Below are positions 47,757 through 58,511 of a stretch of DNA of 64,000 nucleotides, piece after piece. The notes under the pieces are model-generated. The model was not told where the DNA came from. It made no database searches and saw only the letters and a program-made list of their open reading frames with translations. Origin of the DNA: Chamaecyparis obtusa (taxonomy: Eukaryota > Streptophyta > Pinopsida > Cupressales > Cupressaceae); contig BSBK01007034.1 in NCBI GenBank assembly GCA_027943335.1, forward strand, positions 62,001 to 126,000. The letters run 5' to 3'. The stretch's first letter is position 1; every line of letters begins with the position of its first letter. The position numbers and the translations under genes are program-made.

Positions 47757-48103
47757 TGATGTAGTTGGTTGCATCTATCTAGTGGAATATGGCCCTATCT
47801 ATTTTCTGGATTGGATGTTGGTACTTCCTCTATGGGGGAGTATGTGTATTTGAGCTGAGTCATGAGGACTCTTCTGAATGTATTTTTTGAATAGTGTCTT
47901 TTAACATTGAGCTATTATTTGACACAGTGATAGAATTTCTATCATTGATGTCAATGGGGGAGAGAATCATGAAAAACATTGAGGAACTACATTTGTTGGA
48001 GAGATTGAATAGGAAAATGAAGCAAGATTTGATTGATGAAGAGCAGCAGAGCAGTTGAGCAGCAATGATTGGATTTTTGGAACATTGGATGTTTTTCATC
48101 TAT

Positions 48104-48216
48104 GTTGCCATCAATGCCAATAGGGGAGATTGTTAGGAATGAATGTTGAAGCCTTTGGCAGTCATTCTGTAGTAGTGGTTGTTGCATTCATGACTATGAT
48201 TGTCATTGATGTCAAC
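48104..48216 (+). other. Inverted repeat bracketing the Cop-C polypurine tract
   Basis: Arms 48104-48120 (gttgccatcaatgccaa) and 48200-48216 (ttgtcattgatgtcaac) pair at 15 of 17 positions and enclose the polypurine tract and the LTR start at 48131. Confidence 0.78.
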
Positions 48217-49337
48217 ACAGTGATATCCTGGAGTTTAGCAGAGAAGCAAGCATAGTTGTGTTTTTTGCACATGTTATATTATAGATTGAGTTATGCGTAG
48301 TTGATGATATGTTCTTTGGTGTGTTATTAGCCTATGGTTAATAGCGCAAAAATAAATTCATTTATTCATGAAAGTTATAAGCATTTTGGTGGAAGCAGTA
48401 TTCTGGCAGTATTCCTAAGTAGTGGTTTTTGGTAATCGGAGGATATCTCTTAATCAAGATGGAATATAATTATACACAATTAAAGGGAAGTTTGAGACAC
48501 ATTGGTGGTGATTTTGTTCATAGCACAAACTTCGAGGTCACATGATTGGAAAGTTATTGTATCTAGAAGCTGATAGTTTTATGTAATTTTGGTGTAGCGT
48601 GTTGAAATCATTATTTTGTATTTGCATGCCGACTCATTTGTAATTATTTGAGTGTGGTATAAAGGAAGGAATGTTTTCCTTATTGTAAGATGGGATTGTA
48701 ATAGTTGTGATATGAAATTGTGAAATTTGTGATGCAAATGTATGCATGAAGTGAAGAAAAGAGCTAATTCAGTGATGAAGGAAGACTTGTGAAGTACAGA
48801 GATCTAAATTTGTGATCTTGTGTAGCAGAGAGTGTATTTTTGGAATAGTGTGAAGGAGGTAACATATTTCATATTATTCTACTGAATAATCCTAAGATTT
48901 TTTGGACAGTGAGTTCAGAGATCTTGCCTTGAAGTTGTTTGGGCAGTGGGTCCTTTTGTCTTCCATAACTCCTAATAGGGTTAGAATCTTTTAACAGGGA
49001 TTCAAAATCTCCTAATAGAGATTCATATGTACTTAATGTATTTCATAAGACTCCTAACAGGGTCCATCCTTTCACAAGGAACTTTCATATTAGTACATCA
49101 TTTTGTGGGCATCATTCCCACCGGGGTTTACTCTTTGATCAAGAGGTTCCCTAGTTAACATATCTTGTGTTATTGTGTCATTGTGTATGATTATCTTTCT
49201 ATGGTTGGTTACTGCATTGATTATATGGTTTAAATCTATTGAAGTTGATATTGAAGTTGATAAATGGTTTAATTATTAGATAACTGATTCACCCCCCCCC
49301 CCCTCTTAGTTATCTTGGGGATCTTTACTTTCTAACA
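48131..49337 (+). repeat. Cop-C 3' LTR
   Basis: 1,207 bp. Preceded by taggggagat (polypurine tract) and followed by TSD tgaag. GCCGAC at 48628-48633, 25 bp before its TATAAA. Confidence 0.95.
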
Positions 49338-49342
49338 TGAAG

Positions 49343-51495
49343 TAGAGGAACAAGTTCTTGAAGCTTATGCACAGGTACTTCTATCAGCCCCCAAAGATCC
49401 TAATAAACATAGGTGGGGAACCTATGATGAAAAGACTAGAGAAGTTGATGCAAAACTTAATAGTGCTGCAACTAAAAGAAAGGTTGCAAAGGTCACCTCT
49501 GAGATCTTGAGAATACATGGTGTGTCTCAAGAAAACCTTTATAAAGAAAGGGATGAAAAGATTGCCCTAGAATTGAAAAGTGTAGTAGTAGAGCAAGATC
49601 AAAAATATCCTAAGTTGAAGAAGATGAAAACTGAATCAGATGACAGTCGAAAGGGTAAAGAAGATAATACTCCTTCTGCACCCATAGATACTACTGATAT
49701 TACCACTCCTCAGGAGTATAAGCCTATATTCAAGAGGAAGAAAGAAGATAGCACTAGTCATCCATCCTCGTGAGCATTAAGGAGCAAGAAAAAAATCCAA
49801 GTACCTCCTAAGGCAGGATTCAGACCTAGTCTTAAAGTATTGAGCACTAGAATTGTTGATGAGGGCAAAATTGATCAAGTAGGGAAGTTCTATGAATCTT
49901 ACAATGAGATTGACAAATCAGAGATACATGAGATGATTGTCAAACATATGATAAAGTTCAAGAAGACAGTTCTTGAATTGAAAATAGAAATTCTAGATAA
50001 GGTGTGGGAAATAATGGACACCTTAAAAAGACAAGCCACTGAAGAAGATCTAAGAATAAGGGAACAAATTCTTGATTCCACTCTTCCAGTATGTTCTATT
50101 GAAGAAAGATCATTATTACTAAATCTAGTGAAGCCGCACTTAAGAACAAAGATGAGAACTCTACATATTATGAACAAAGACTATGAGCTGATAATGAAGG
50201 AGACATAGAAGGCAATTGAAAAGGTTTTATTAGAACAACACATCAAACCACCTACTGCACCCATCACTCATGCACCTAGTGAGAAAGATAAAGGAGTAGA
50301 GACCTTCAATGTACCAGTGACAGGTCCTCAAGACTCAGTGCCCATAGAAGAAACTCAAATAGAGGCAGAGAAGTCTGCGCCCATCTCAGAATCTCATGAA
50401 GGTAGCACTATTTTCATAGATAATGTGGAGATAGCCATGGTGTCTACTGATAAGGATTTGGATAAGTTTGAGGAAGAATTTTTTAGTACTAAAGAAGCAA
50501 AAATCTTATGCATTAATACACCTCCAACTCAGTAAGAAGAAGTACTCATAGAAGATGTATCTGATAAGAAAGAAGAAGAAGAGGTAGAAAAGAAAGAAGA
50601 ACATACTTTTATTGATCTTGCAAAGGTAAAACCAAAAGTGATGGACAACACTCCCATCACTCCCTCCTCAGCATTGTTGTCAATTTTGACACCTAACACA
50701 AGCAGTTTGGACTCTTGGAAGGAAGAAGACCTCATTAAGTTCAGCATCTTGGATATGGAGAAAGCAAAAGAAAAACAAGTTATGAGGAATCCTCTCCTAA
50801 TAGAATCAGTAAATATTTTAAATAGTTTACTACCAAAGGATAAGAAAGTGCTAAAAGTAAATTTGGTTGATGATGTGAGTACAGTCCTCTCATAGTTCAA
50901 AAGAAATTTTTCCAGCCTAGAAGAATCTACATCCATAGTAGTAGAAGAGGAGTACTTAAAGAAGAGACTAAATGAGTTGATGAGAAATTTTGCATTAGAC
51001 TTGAATTATCTTAAGTCTGGTCAAGCTTCCTTGAAATATTTTTTTGATGAAGGAAGAAGGATCACTACAGCATGCATGGATCAAGACAAGCTCACCAATG
51101 ATCACTTCAAGAAGATAAAAGAAGCAGAAGCTATGATTGAGTAGGTAAAGACTTTAGTGTCAGACACATCCACTGATGTGAACATGTGCAACAATGTCTA
51201 CCAAGGATAGATAGAAAATATTGAGAAGGAATAAAAAGAGATAACAAGGATAAGGTCCAAACAGACTCAGTTGAGGAATGGTCTTGCGCCCTCTTTAAAC
51301 ATCCTCAATCATAATTTAAAGGAGATTGATGCCACCATGGTAAATTATGATCATGGTCCCATCAGTGACTTGGAGAAGATGGAGAAGCTTCAATATGAAT
51401 TATGCACCCATCTCCAAATAGTTAACTCTCTGATAACCTTTTGGAAGAAGGAGATCCAGAACCTCAAGATTGCATACCCAGATGTTTTCCCTTAG
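49343..51495 (+). pseudogene. D ORF2, part 2 (unassigned protein)
   Basis: Continues ORF2 in the same phase after Cop-C; the first full codon is at 49345. About 717 codons carry stops at 49771 (TGA), 50206, 50533, 50893 and three or more at 51140-51240. The early part is Lys/Glu-rich with a basic patch (F-K-R-K-K-E-D). The middle (49840-50210) looks like a helical, coiled-coil-prone domain with E-I-H-E-M-I-V-K-H-M-I-K. The C-terminus (51271-51495) is again helical and ends D-V-F-P. The whole ORF2 would be about 1,054 residues. I do not recognise it. A structural or RNA/DNA-binding role is possible but unproved. Confidence 0.7.
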
Positions 51496-51668
51496 TGAGT
51501 ATGTGTATATATAGTTTTTTGATGCACCTTTGTCATTAATGTGAAAGGGGGACTTGTGTATAGAATATGGAGTATATATGTGTATAAGGAGATATAAGAT
51601 TATGTATAAAAATGTATAGAAGACAAAAAAATTTATGTAAAGGATCAATTAGAAACTTGGCCATATTC

Positions 51669-51763
51669 CTTTGTTGCCATCAATGAAAAAGGGGGATATT
51701 GTTGGAAAGTTGTCTATACCAAATTATATGACTAGATATAGTGTTTTCATTATGGAAACAAAG
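51669..51763 (+). other. Inverted repeat bracketing the D polypurine tract
   Basis: Arms 51669-51689 and 51744-51763 pair with one mismatch and one bulge and enclose gggggatat and the LTR start at 51700. Their sequence differs from Cop-A and Cop-C, but the pairing is kept. Confidence 0.78.
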
Positions 51764-52816
51764 TCATATAACAGTTTGGAGTCAGTGCACTTAGTGTAAA
51801 GATCAAAATTTAGTTAAGTGTTGAAGACTGGACAGTGTATAGAGTTCCTGCAGCACAGAGCATCAGCACACATGTGTACAAATGAATTATGGTATGCACC
51901 TTGGAAGTTAAGTTTGTTAGAGTATACTTATGCTTATTCTATGAGAATATAAGTAGATATGCAAAGATGTGAAAGTTACAGTCAATTGAAGTTGCATAGC
52001 CAGTGTGTGCCAGCAGAGAACAGAGCATGGAGCCGACAGTTAGCATTTGAGTTTGTGATTGTAATGTAATATTGTAAAGCTCAAGCACCTATTGTATTTA
52101 GGTTTCCAACATGTTTATATGTGTAATTGTAAGCACACTTAAGACAATTCATTTGGAAGTGTTGTTTGTAATTAGTTATAGGGTCGACCTATTTATGTAT
52201 TTTGTATGAGCGCATAAATATAAGGTGTGCCCATTGTATTCAGTATGGAAGTTGTAATAGAGTTGTGATAAGTATAGCAGAGGTATGAAAAGACAACATA
52301 AGATGTATTAGAGCTTTTCTAGAGGTCAAAGCATTAGCACACCAAAGGAACTGATCAGACAAGCAGGGTTAAGTAATAGTTCACCAGCAGATATAGTGTG
52401 TATCTGAATTCAGAAGGTTGTAGCCTTCATCATTTGAGCAGTGAGCTCTAGGACAGTGAGTCCACTCCCCTAACAGGGATCATTGTAAAAGACTCCTAAT
52501 AGGGTCTGACCCTTAACAAGGTCTATTGTACTTAAAGCATTGTAAAGCTACTCCTAACAGGGTAAAGTATCTTCTAACAAGGATCACAAAAAACTAGTGC
52601 AGATTATTAGTGGGTATCAATTCCCACTGGGGTTTTTACCTATTTGGGTTTCCCCATAACCATATTGGTGTCATGTGTTGATTTCATGTTTCATGTTTAT
52701 GTGAATTTTTAATTCAGTACTTAAGCATTTAAGTTTAGCATAAAGATTAAAGTTAAAAGTTAAAATACAGTGAACATTGATTCACCCCCCCCCTCTCAGT
52801 GTTCCCATTCCTAACA
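51700..52816 (+). repeat. D 3' LTR
   Basis: 1,117 bp, tgttggaaag to cctaaca. GCCGAC at 52032-52037; the matching site in the 5' LTR is mutated. Followed by acaa and Gyp-G sequence. Confidence 0.9.
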
Positions 52817-52820
52817 ACAA

Positions 52821-53248
52821 CCTCTTACATAAAAAGATATCCATAGCCAAAACTTTAGTCAATATAAGGAAATAATGTTGCAAAATAAACAAATGCCACT
52901 AAGCTAAGGAAAGTAGATCCCTAGATAGAGATAAAGGAGGAAAACCTTTTCCCCCAGGGATGAAAAGGGATATCTTTGAAAAAAAATGTCTTAGAAAAGA
53001 TATCATGAAAACTAGAAGAGAGATATGGATGATTATGAGAAAAGGAAAGATGTCATAATACAAAACTATAGGGATAAAATATAGAAAGAATAATCAATTA
53101 AGCTCAAAATAAAATACATGCTAAGAGCATAATGGATTCTAGAAGAATGGAAGAAATACCTCTTGCCCCCCAATCAAGAGACAAGAGGAGAAAATATTTA
53201 TATTATAGAAGGATGAGGGGTATTCCCCGTATGGAAATTATGAAGAAA
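52821..53248 (-). other. Gyp-G interior between gag-like frame and D
   Basis: AT-rich, no supportable gene. It should continue the Gyp-G transcript downstream of the gag-like stop at 53249. Confidence 0.5.
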
Positions 53249-54247
53249 TTATAAAACCACACAAGAGTGAGATATAATTCCTAAAGAAGATCTTTCTCTA
53301 ACATACATCTTGAAATGCACACAATCAGAAAGTAAATGTGTACTACTATAGTGAAAAGGAAATTTATACTTGGAGAGAGCATCTTTCAACATAGGTTTAA
53401 AGATTTCTTTCTTAGAATTCATTAACTGAACATACACCTTCTTAGCCACCTCTTGAGGGGTATCAGGGTAATCTAAGGAAGGTGTTGGAAGAAGAACATG
53501 AATAGGAGGATGATGATCAGAATCAGCCACCTAATATTGAGATAGCAGAAAGCCAAGACCACACATATCTTGTTTAGGGGATAGATGAATTGGATATTTA
53601 GTACCTTGATCATTAAAACCAAGCCCAAAACCCTTATAACCTTGTTTACCCATCATATTGTATCATGTAGTGTACATATCTTGTAAAGCTTCTACAAGAG
53701 GTGATTATTTATGGTGATCATGAGGAAATGTCATATAAGGTGGAATGATAGGTTTAGAAGAAGTTTCTTTTCTCTTCCCTTTAATATCATCATGGATCAG
53801 ATAAGAAGGGGAAGGTAAATCCAAGAATTCTTGTACATCTACATCATGAACCATAGTTTGAGCCCAATCATAAGTGTGGGAAGAACTAGGAATAGTAGAT
53901 AGATAAATGGGAATGAGAATATTAGGAATTAGATTAGGATTAGGAACTAAATTAGGAAGGATAGGATTAGGATTAGGAATATTAGGAAATGGTTTATCAT
54001 CTACCCAATTCTTCACATAATCCAAAAGAGAAATAAGTCCATCACACAAATTCTTAATGAATTTTTTGAAATTAGGAAGGCTAGTATTAGTCAATATCAT
54101 AATAGCATAAGCAAGTGAAACATGAAGAGTGACAAACATAATGAAATGGATGATACTCTCATAAACATCATAAGTACTATAAAGAGATGCTAAGAGGAGA
54201 ATAATGTGGAAAATAACCACACACCAAAGAATCTTAAGGATCTTCAT
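53249..54247 (-). pseudogene. Gyp-G gag-like frame with two hydrophobic segments and a G-patch-like region
   Basis: From ATG 54247 one frame of 333 codons runs to 53249 with stops at 53705, near 53660 and near 53530. Residues ~6-26 and ~33-52 are hydrophobic enough for membrane spans. A Pro/Asn-rich stretch (N-P-N-P-I-L-P-N) follows. About 53640-53540 reads G-K-Q-G-Y-K-G-F-G-L-G-F then D-Q-G-T-K-Y-P-I and G-L-G-F, resembling a G-patch RNA-binding motif as found in some retroelement polyproteins. The last part (Q-E-V-A-K-K-V-Y, then S-D-C-V-H-F-K) is unassigned. Membrane spans in a gag would be odd; alternatives are an env-like or captured gene. No RT follows. Confidence 0.55.
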
Positions 54248-54267
54248 AGTGAATGAAATGCAATAAA

Positions 54268-55732
54268 TGTTGGAAACTGCAATTGAAGCAATTATTGTAT
54301 TGTCATTGATGTCAAACCTTAACTAGTAAGATTGTTGCTATTTAAGAAAGTACTATATCTATTTCATTGTTGCTAAGGGGAAAGGCAAGGTCAGTAATAA
54401 TAGCACCTAAGGAAAGGTTGAGTTATCTTGATACTTTAATGAGTACTTGATTATGTGGCACAATGATAAGATAATGTATTGATTATTTAAGTAAGAATGA
54501 AGATTAAACTGGTAGGATTAACCAAGCAAAAGTGAAGAAATCTAGTTTAAGCTGATTGATGTTAGTGTCAACCGAGCTAGTATATGACAAGTAAATTCAG
54601 TGTTGACCGAACATCAGTATTAGCCAAGGAAATAGTTTTTGAGGTGACCGAGCTTTCTAGTGAAGACTGAGGAGTTGAACACTATATTGACTGAGTGTTT
54701 GTATTTTACATTTGAGGAAGAATTCAAATTTCTAGCCGACATCATTGAATTCTTGGATTATGTAAAACATGTTGACTTTATTTATTGATTGTATGAAAGC
54801 ATTTAATGTACTGTAAAAAAATTTATTGTAAATCTATTGAGAGATTTGAGATATTTCTAGAAGGATAGCCAAACAACATAAAGTAGGAAGGATTCGATGA
54901 ATATGACCTAACCCTAAGATCTACGAAGGAGATTAAGCGGAAAAAGATGTATTGACTTAATTGAGGAAGTATTAAGGAAACCTAAGCTATAAGTTGAAGG
55001 AGAGAGGATGTTGGAAGTGTTGTTGATGTTAATGACTGTACAAGTAGAGAAGGCTGAAGGAGAAGTGTTGTGATTGCTTGAAGAGAGTTCTGAGAAGATT
55101 AGTGATGGAGATGGTAAAGGTTCACAGTCAGTAAGCTAGCATATATGTATGGAATTGGATCTAATATTTGCAAAGTGAGTTGTATGTTTTTCAGATCAAT
55201 ACTACTGCTACTTTCTAACCATTGTATCAGTTAAAATCCTTTTAACAGAGGTTGACCTAATAGTCATTTGTATAAATCCTTTGAAAAAGGTTGCATTATA
55301 ATGGAGTGTATGTAAGTCCTATAACAAGGCACACTTTTAATAGAGTGGTTTAAATCCTTTAACCAGGTCACACCTGACAGTGTGTTTGTAACCTTTGACA
55401 GGGTTGGCTTTTCACCAAGCTTACTTCAGAAGAGTGAACATAATAGTAACATGTTACAAAGTGGTTTTTCCCAAATTGGGTTTCCACTATAAATCTTGGT
55501 GTTGATACTTGTGTGAATGTTTTGGTTTGAACATTTCTATGTTTTACAAGTTAGATACTATTGGATAAGTGGATTGCACTGTTATATGTTTCTGTTATGC
55601 AATCAGTAATGACCGAGTAGTTGTTGATTATTAGATCTGATTTGTTGAAGAGTTTTAAAGTTTGTTTTTATACATCTGGACCTGAGAACAACTGATTCAC
55701 CCCCCTCTTTGTTTTTCTAAATCATATTAACA
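54268..55732 (+). repeat. Solo Copia-type LTR
   Basis: tgttggaaactgc to atcatattaaca with the perfect TSD ataaa (54263-54267 and 55733-55737) and no internal region. This is the product of recombination between two LTRs of a former element. It has the U3 arm ttgtcattgatgtcaa, GCCGAC at 54735-54740, several ACCGAG words, and ctgattcacccccctcttt near its end. It sits 20 bp upstream of the Gyp-G gag-like ATG. Confidence 0.92.
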
Positions 55733-55877
55733 ATAAATGTTTTTGTATTTCGACTTTATATAATGTTTTTGTTTTATTTGTGAAATGCAAAAGAAAGCAC
55801 ATAAAAGAAGGCTAATCTAATATACATGCAAGATCTAACATGAAATGTAAATCCAACACCACAAAAGAAAGATTTGT

Positions 55878-55894
55878 CTATCATGGGTTCACCA
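55878..55894 (-). other. Gyp-G primer-binding site
   Basis: Minus-strand TGGTGAACCCATGATAG, 3 nt from the 5' LTR. It differs from the Gyp1/Gyp-H site, so another tRNA and lineage. Confidence 0.65.
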
Positions 55895-55897
55895 AAA

Positions 55898-56643
55898 TGT
55901 AAGATATAAAAATATATTTGAAATGTAAACAAGCATGTTGATATGAAAGCTTAGACTCAACATAAAAAACCATCAATGCAAATCAAAACCTCCATGATTG
56001 TATGCTTGGAGTCCACCTTGAATGAAGAATGAATAGATATTGAGAATACTTGAAAAACTTGATTGAACACTTGAAATCTTGAAATTAGATGATGGATTAT
56101 GCATATAATGATCCTCCTTCTCTTTTCCTTTCTTGCTTGTTGGCTTCATTTGTGATGATCAAAATGAGAGGAGAAGGCTCCCTTATATACTAGTCTAGGG
56201 CAAAAACTTCTAGAGTGGCTGACATATAAGAAATAAATTACCATTAGGCTCATACCAATAGAAATGGACCCACATTAAATGTCCTTTAAGAGTCACCTCT
56301 TCAAAGCCTGAAGCAGACAACCTGGAAGTGGAAAAAAGAACTGTTGGGGCTCCCCACACATCCGACACACTTTCTGATGAAAATAGGGGACCTGGGTCAA
56401 GGTCGAGGTTGACCCTAACCTAGGTGAGGGTTGAGGTTGACTTTGACCTAGGGGTTTAAGACCCCTAGAAAATATGCCAGGTGGGGAAAACAGTGCCCAA
56501 AGAGGCCCAATCAGGGTCCTAAACAAGCACAGAAGATGAAAATAGGGCAAAAATTTGAGGAAAACATGATAGAGGCCCAAAAAACCCCCTAATGAGGGCT
56601 AAACAATCTTAACATGAAAGTGCTTAAATTTTAAGATGATATA
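55898..56643 (-). repeat. Gyp-G 5' LTR
   Basis: Inner edge tgtaagatataaaa, outer edge gatgatata, then TSD gatat. It aligns with 29880-30638 throughout but lacks about 650 bp that the 3' LTR has. Confidence 0.85.
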
Positions 56644-56648
56644 GATAT

Positions 56649-58442
56649 GTTCATTCTTTAAGCTATGCCATTTTATTGTGGAGTCCTTGGTGCAGATACA
56701 TGTCTTTTGATTCCATTCTCATTGCATAAGATAATAAATTCATCAGAGATAAATTCTCCTCCTCTATTTGATCCTAATCATTTCAGATGCTTGTTTTTTT
56801 CCTTCTCAACTCTTTCCTTATACCGTTTGAACATTTGGAATGCATTAGACTTTTCTTTTAGAAACATTACCGACATTATTCCTTAGTAGTCATCAATAAA
56901 CAAAATGAAATATCGATCACTATAATAGCTTTCAATTCTCATAGGGCCACAAAGATCAACATGAACTAATTCTAAAATGCCACTAGATGAGTAAGACTTT
57001 CTTGATAAACTTGATTTTTTCATCTTACCAATCTCACATTCCTTACACATCACTTTCTTAGGCTTTCTTAATTTTGGTAGACCTCTAACTCTATTCTTCT
57101 TACTCACTTTGATCATGTTATCAAAATTTACATGACAGAGTCTTTTATGCCATAACCACACATCCTCAACTTTAACAAACAATAAATTATTTATATTAAT
57201 ATCAAGGTAGAATAAGTTACCTTTAGATTGTTCATCGGTTCCAATCAAATTTCTAGCAGCACCATAGATCTTCACTTTTCTACTTTGAAACTTCAGTTAG
57301 TGACCAGTGTTATTCAGTTGAGAAACACTCAACAAGTTGTATTTTAGTCCTTGAACCCAATAATAAGTATTACATTTGATCTTTTAATTTATAATAATGG
57401 ATCCTTTTCCTCTTACAGAACATGGAGCATCATTGCCAAATCTAACAAATGCACCATCATAGTCTTCTAGGTTCTCAAACTTATCAATATCACTAGTCAT
57501 ATGATGTGAACAACCACTATCAATTATCAATTATTTCTTTCTTTTGTCCTTGTAGTTTCTAAACCTTCAGTATTGTTTCTCCTTGTCAATTATATCATTC
57601 CTGTCATTATCAAGACATCTAGATGCAATGTGTCCAATCTTGTTGCAATTAAAAAATTTCAAAGGTATTTTACCTTTATACTTTCCTTTACCTCTCAGTA
57701 GCCTCTTTGCTAGCAGTGCTTCCAATTCATCTTGTTCTTTTGCTTTGGTTAATATAATGTCATAGTCACTTCCACCTATACTATAGTGACTCTCTCTTTC
57801 TTTTCTTTAACTTCCAATGGTTAAAGGTGACTTAAAAGTTGTTTCAATATTCGATAGACTGTTATCATAGTTACTAAGCTCAAATGCATTCAACTTACCA
57901 ATTAAGGCATCAAGAGTAATAGTTTTATTTAGTAGGGATCTTAGTTCTTGAATAGAATACTTGGATGAAAGGGTTTTGAGAATTTTTCTTACCACTTCTT
58001 GACTAGTTAGTATTCCACCAACACCTTTGATAGAATTCACCACTTCTTTTATTTTGAAACTATATTGTGCAATATTCTCTTCTTCTTTTATTTTCATCTC
58101 ATAAAATTTTCTTCTCAAACTCACAACATTTTCTTTTTGTACATGTTGATCACCTCCATAAACTAGTGCAAGTTTGTCCAACATCTCTTTTGTAGTAATA
58201 TAGTCCTTAATATCATTGAATTCAGAATCATTCAGGGAAGAAGTAATTTCAATCATTACCGAGTTGTGTTCCTACTTTTCTCTTACTTGATCAAGTGTCA
58301 TTGGTCCAAGAGGTGATGGAGTGTAATCAGTATCCAAATGATTAAGTGTAGAATCTCCAATCCTAGATAGGTATAACCTCATCCTACTTTTCCATGTAGA
58401 GAAACTCTCCTTGTTTATCTTAGGTACTTCTCTCCTATACAT
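56649..58442 (-). pseudogene. Cop-E gag, protease and first half of integrase
   Basis: From ATG 58442 (M-Y-R-R-E-V-P-K-I-N) the frame covers gag (58256-57807 uninterrupted) and a zinc knuckle with its first Cys changed to Phe (F-F-N-C-N-K-I-G-H-I-A-S-R-C, near 57620). Then come protease D-S-G-C-S-H-H-M near 57515, and pre-integrase W-H-K-R-L-C-H with C-x2-C (57275-56883). In the integrase core the first Asp is kept (H-V-D-L-C-G-P), the second is changed to Asn (S-N-R-G-G) and the Glu codon is now TAA. It is cut by Gyp-G just beyond, and the second half is at 27006-29196. Confidence 0.9.
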
Positions 58443-58494
58443 ACTTGGATCTTTTACTCAAGTATTTCAAACTTATTCCTTCATAATACTTGAA

Positions 58495-58506
58495 GCTCTG
58501 ATACCA
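58495..58506 (-). other. Cop-E primer-binding site
   Basis: Minus-strand TGGTATCAGAGC, exact initiator-Met type, 5 nt from the LTR edge. Confidence 0.9.
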
Positions 58507-58511
58507 ATTTT

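Larger units (their letters stand above)
42374..49337 (+). mobile_element. Cop-C: full-length Copia element, decayed, inside D ORF2
   Basis: LTRs 42374-43574 and 48131-49337, TSD tgaag (42369-42373 and 49338-49342), iMet-type primer site, polypurine tract and all Copia domains. Deleting it with one tgaag keeps the codon phase of D ORF2. About 13 in-frame stops and a frameshift make it inactive. Confidence 0.96.
38906..52816 (+). mobile_element. D: RT-less LTR element with ORF1 and a giant ORF2, split by Cop-C
   Basis: LTRs 38906-40026 and 51700-52816, degraded iMet-type primer site, polypurine tract gaaaaagggggatat (51685-51699) and a 4-bp direct repeat acaa outside both ends. With Cop-C removed, the interior holds ORF1 (coiled coil, four CCHC knuckles) and ORF2 of 1,055 codons in one frame. 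There is no RT, integrase, RNase H or protease. F has the same layout, so D is a member of a family and not a random capture. It sits in the Gyp-G interior. Confidence 0.88.
29197..56643 (-). mobile_element. Gyp-G: non-autonomous gypsy-type element carrying Cop-B, D and a solo LTR
   Basis: LTRs 55898-56643 (5') and 29197-30638 (3'), TSD gatat on both sides, primer site 55878-55894 and polypurine tract beside 37667. After the nested insertions are subtracted the interior is only about 2.9 kb (55897-55738, 54262-52817, 38905-37669). It codes for a gag-like frame with two hydrophobic segments and a G-patch-like region, and for no polymerase. It depends on a partner for enzymes. It is younger than Cop-E and older than its three guests. 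Confidence 0.85.

Noticed and set aside
53925..53985. ttaggattaggaatta runs resembling interstitial telomere repeats
   Set aside because: The plant telomere unit is TTTAGGG. Here the pattern is imperfect and is the complement of an Asn-Pro-Asn-Leu-Ile repeat in the Gyp-G frame.
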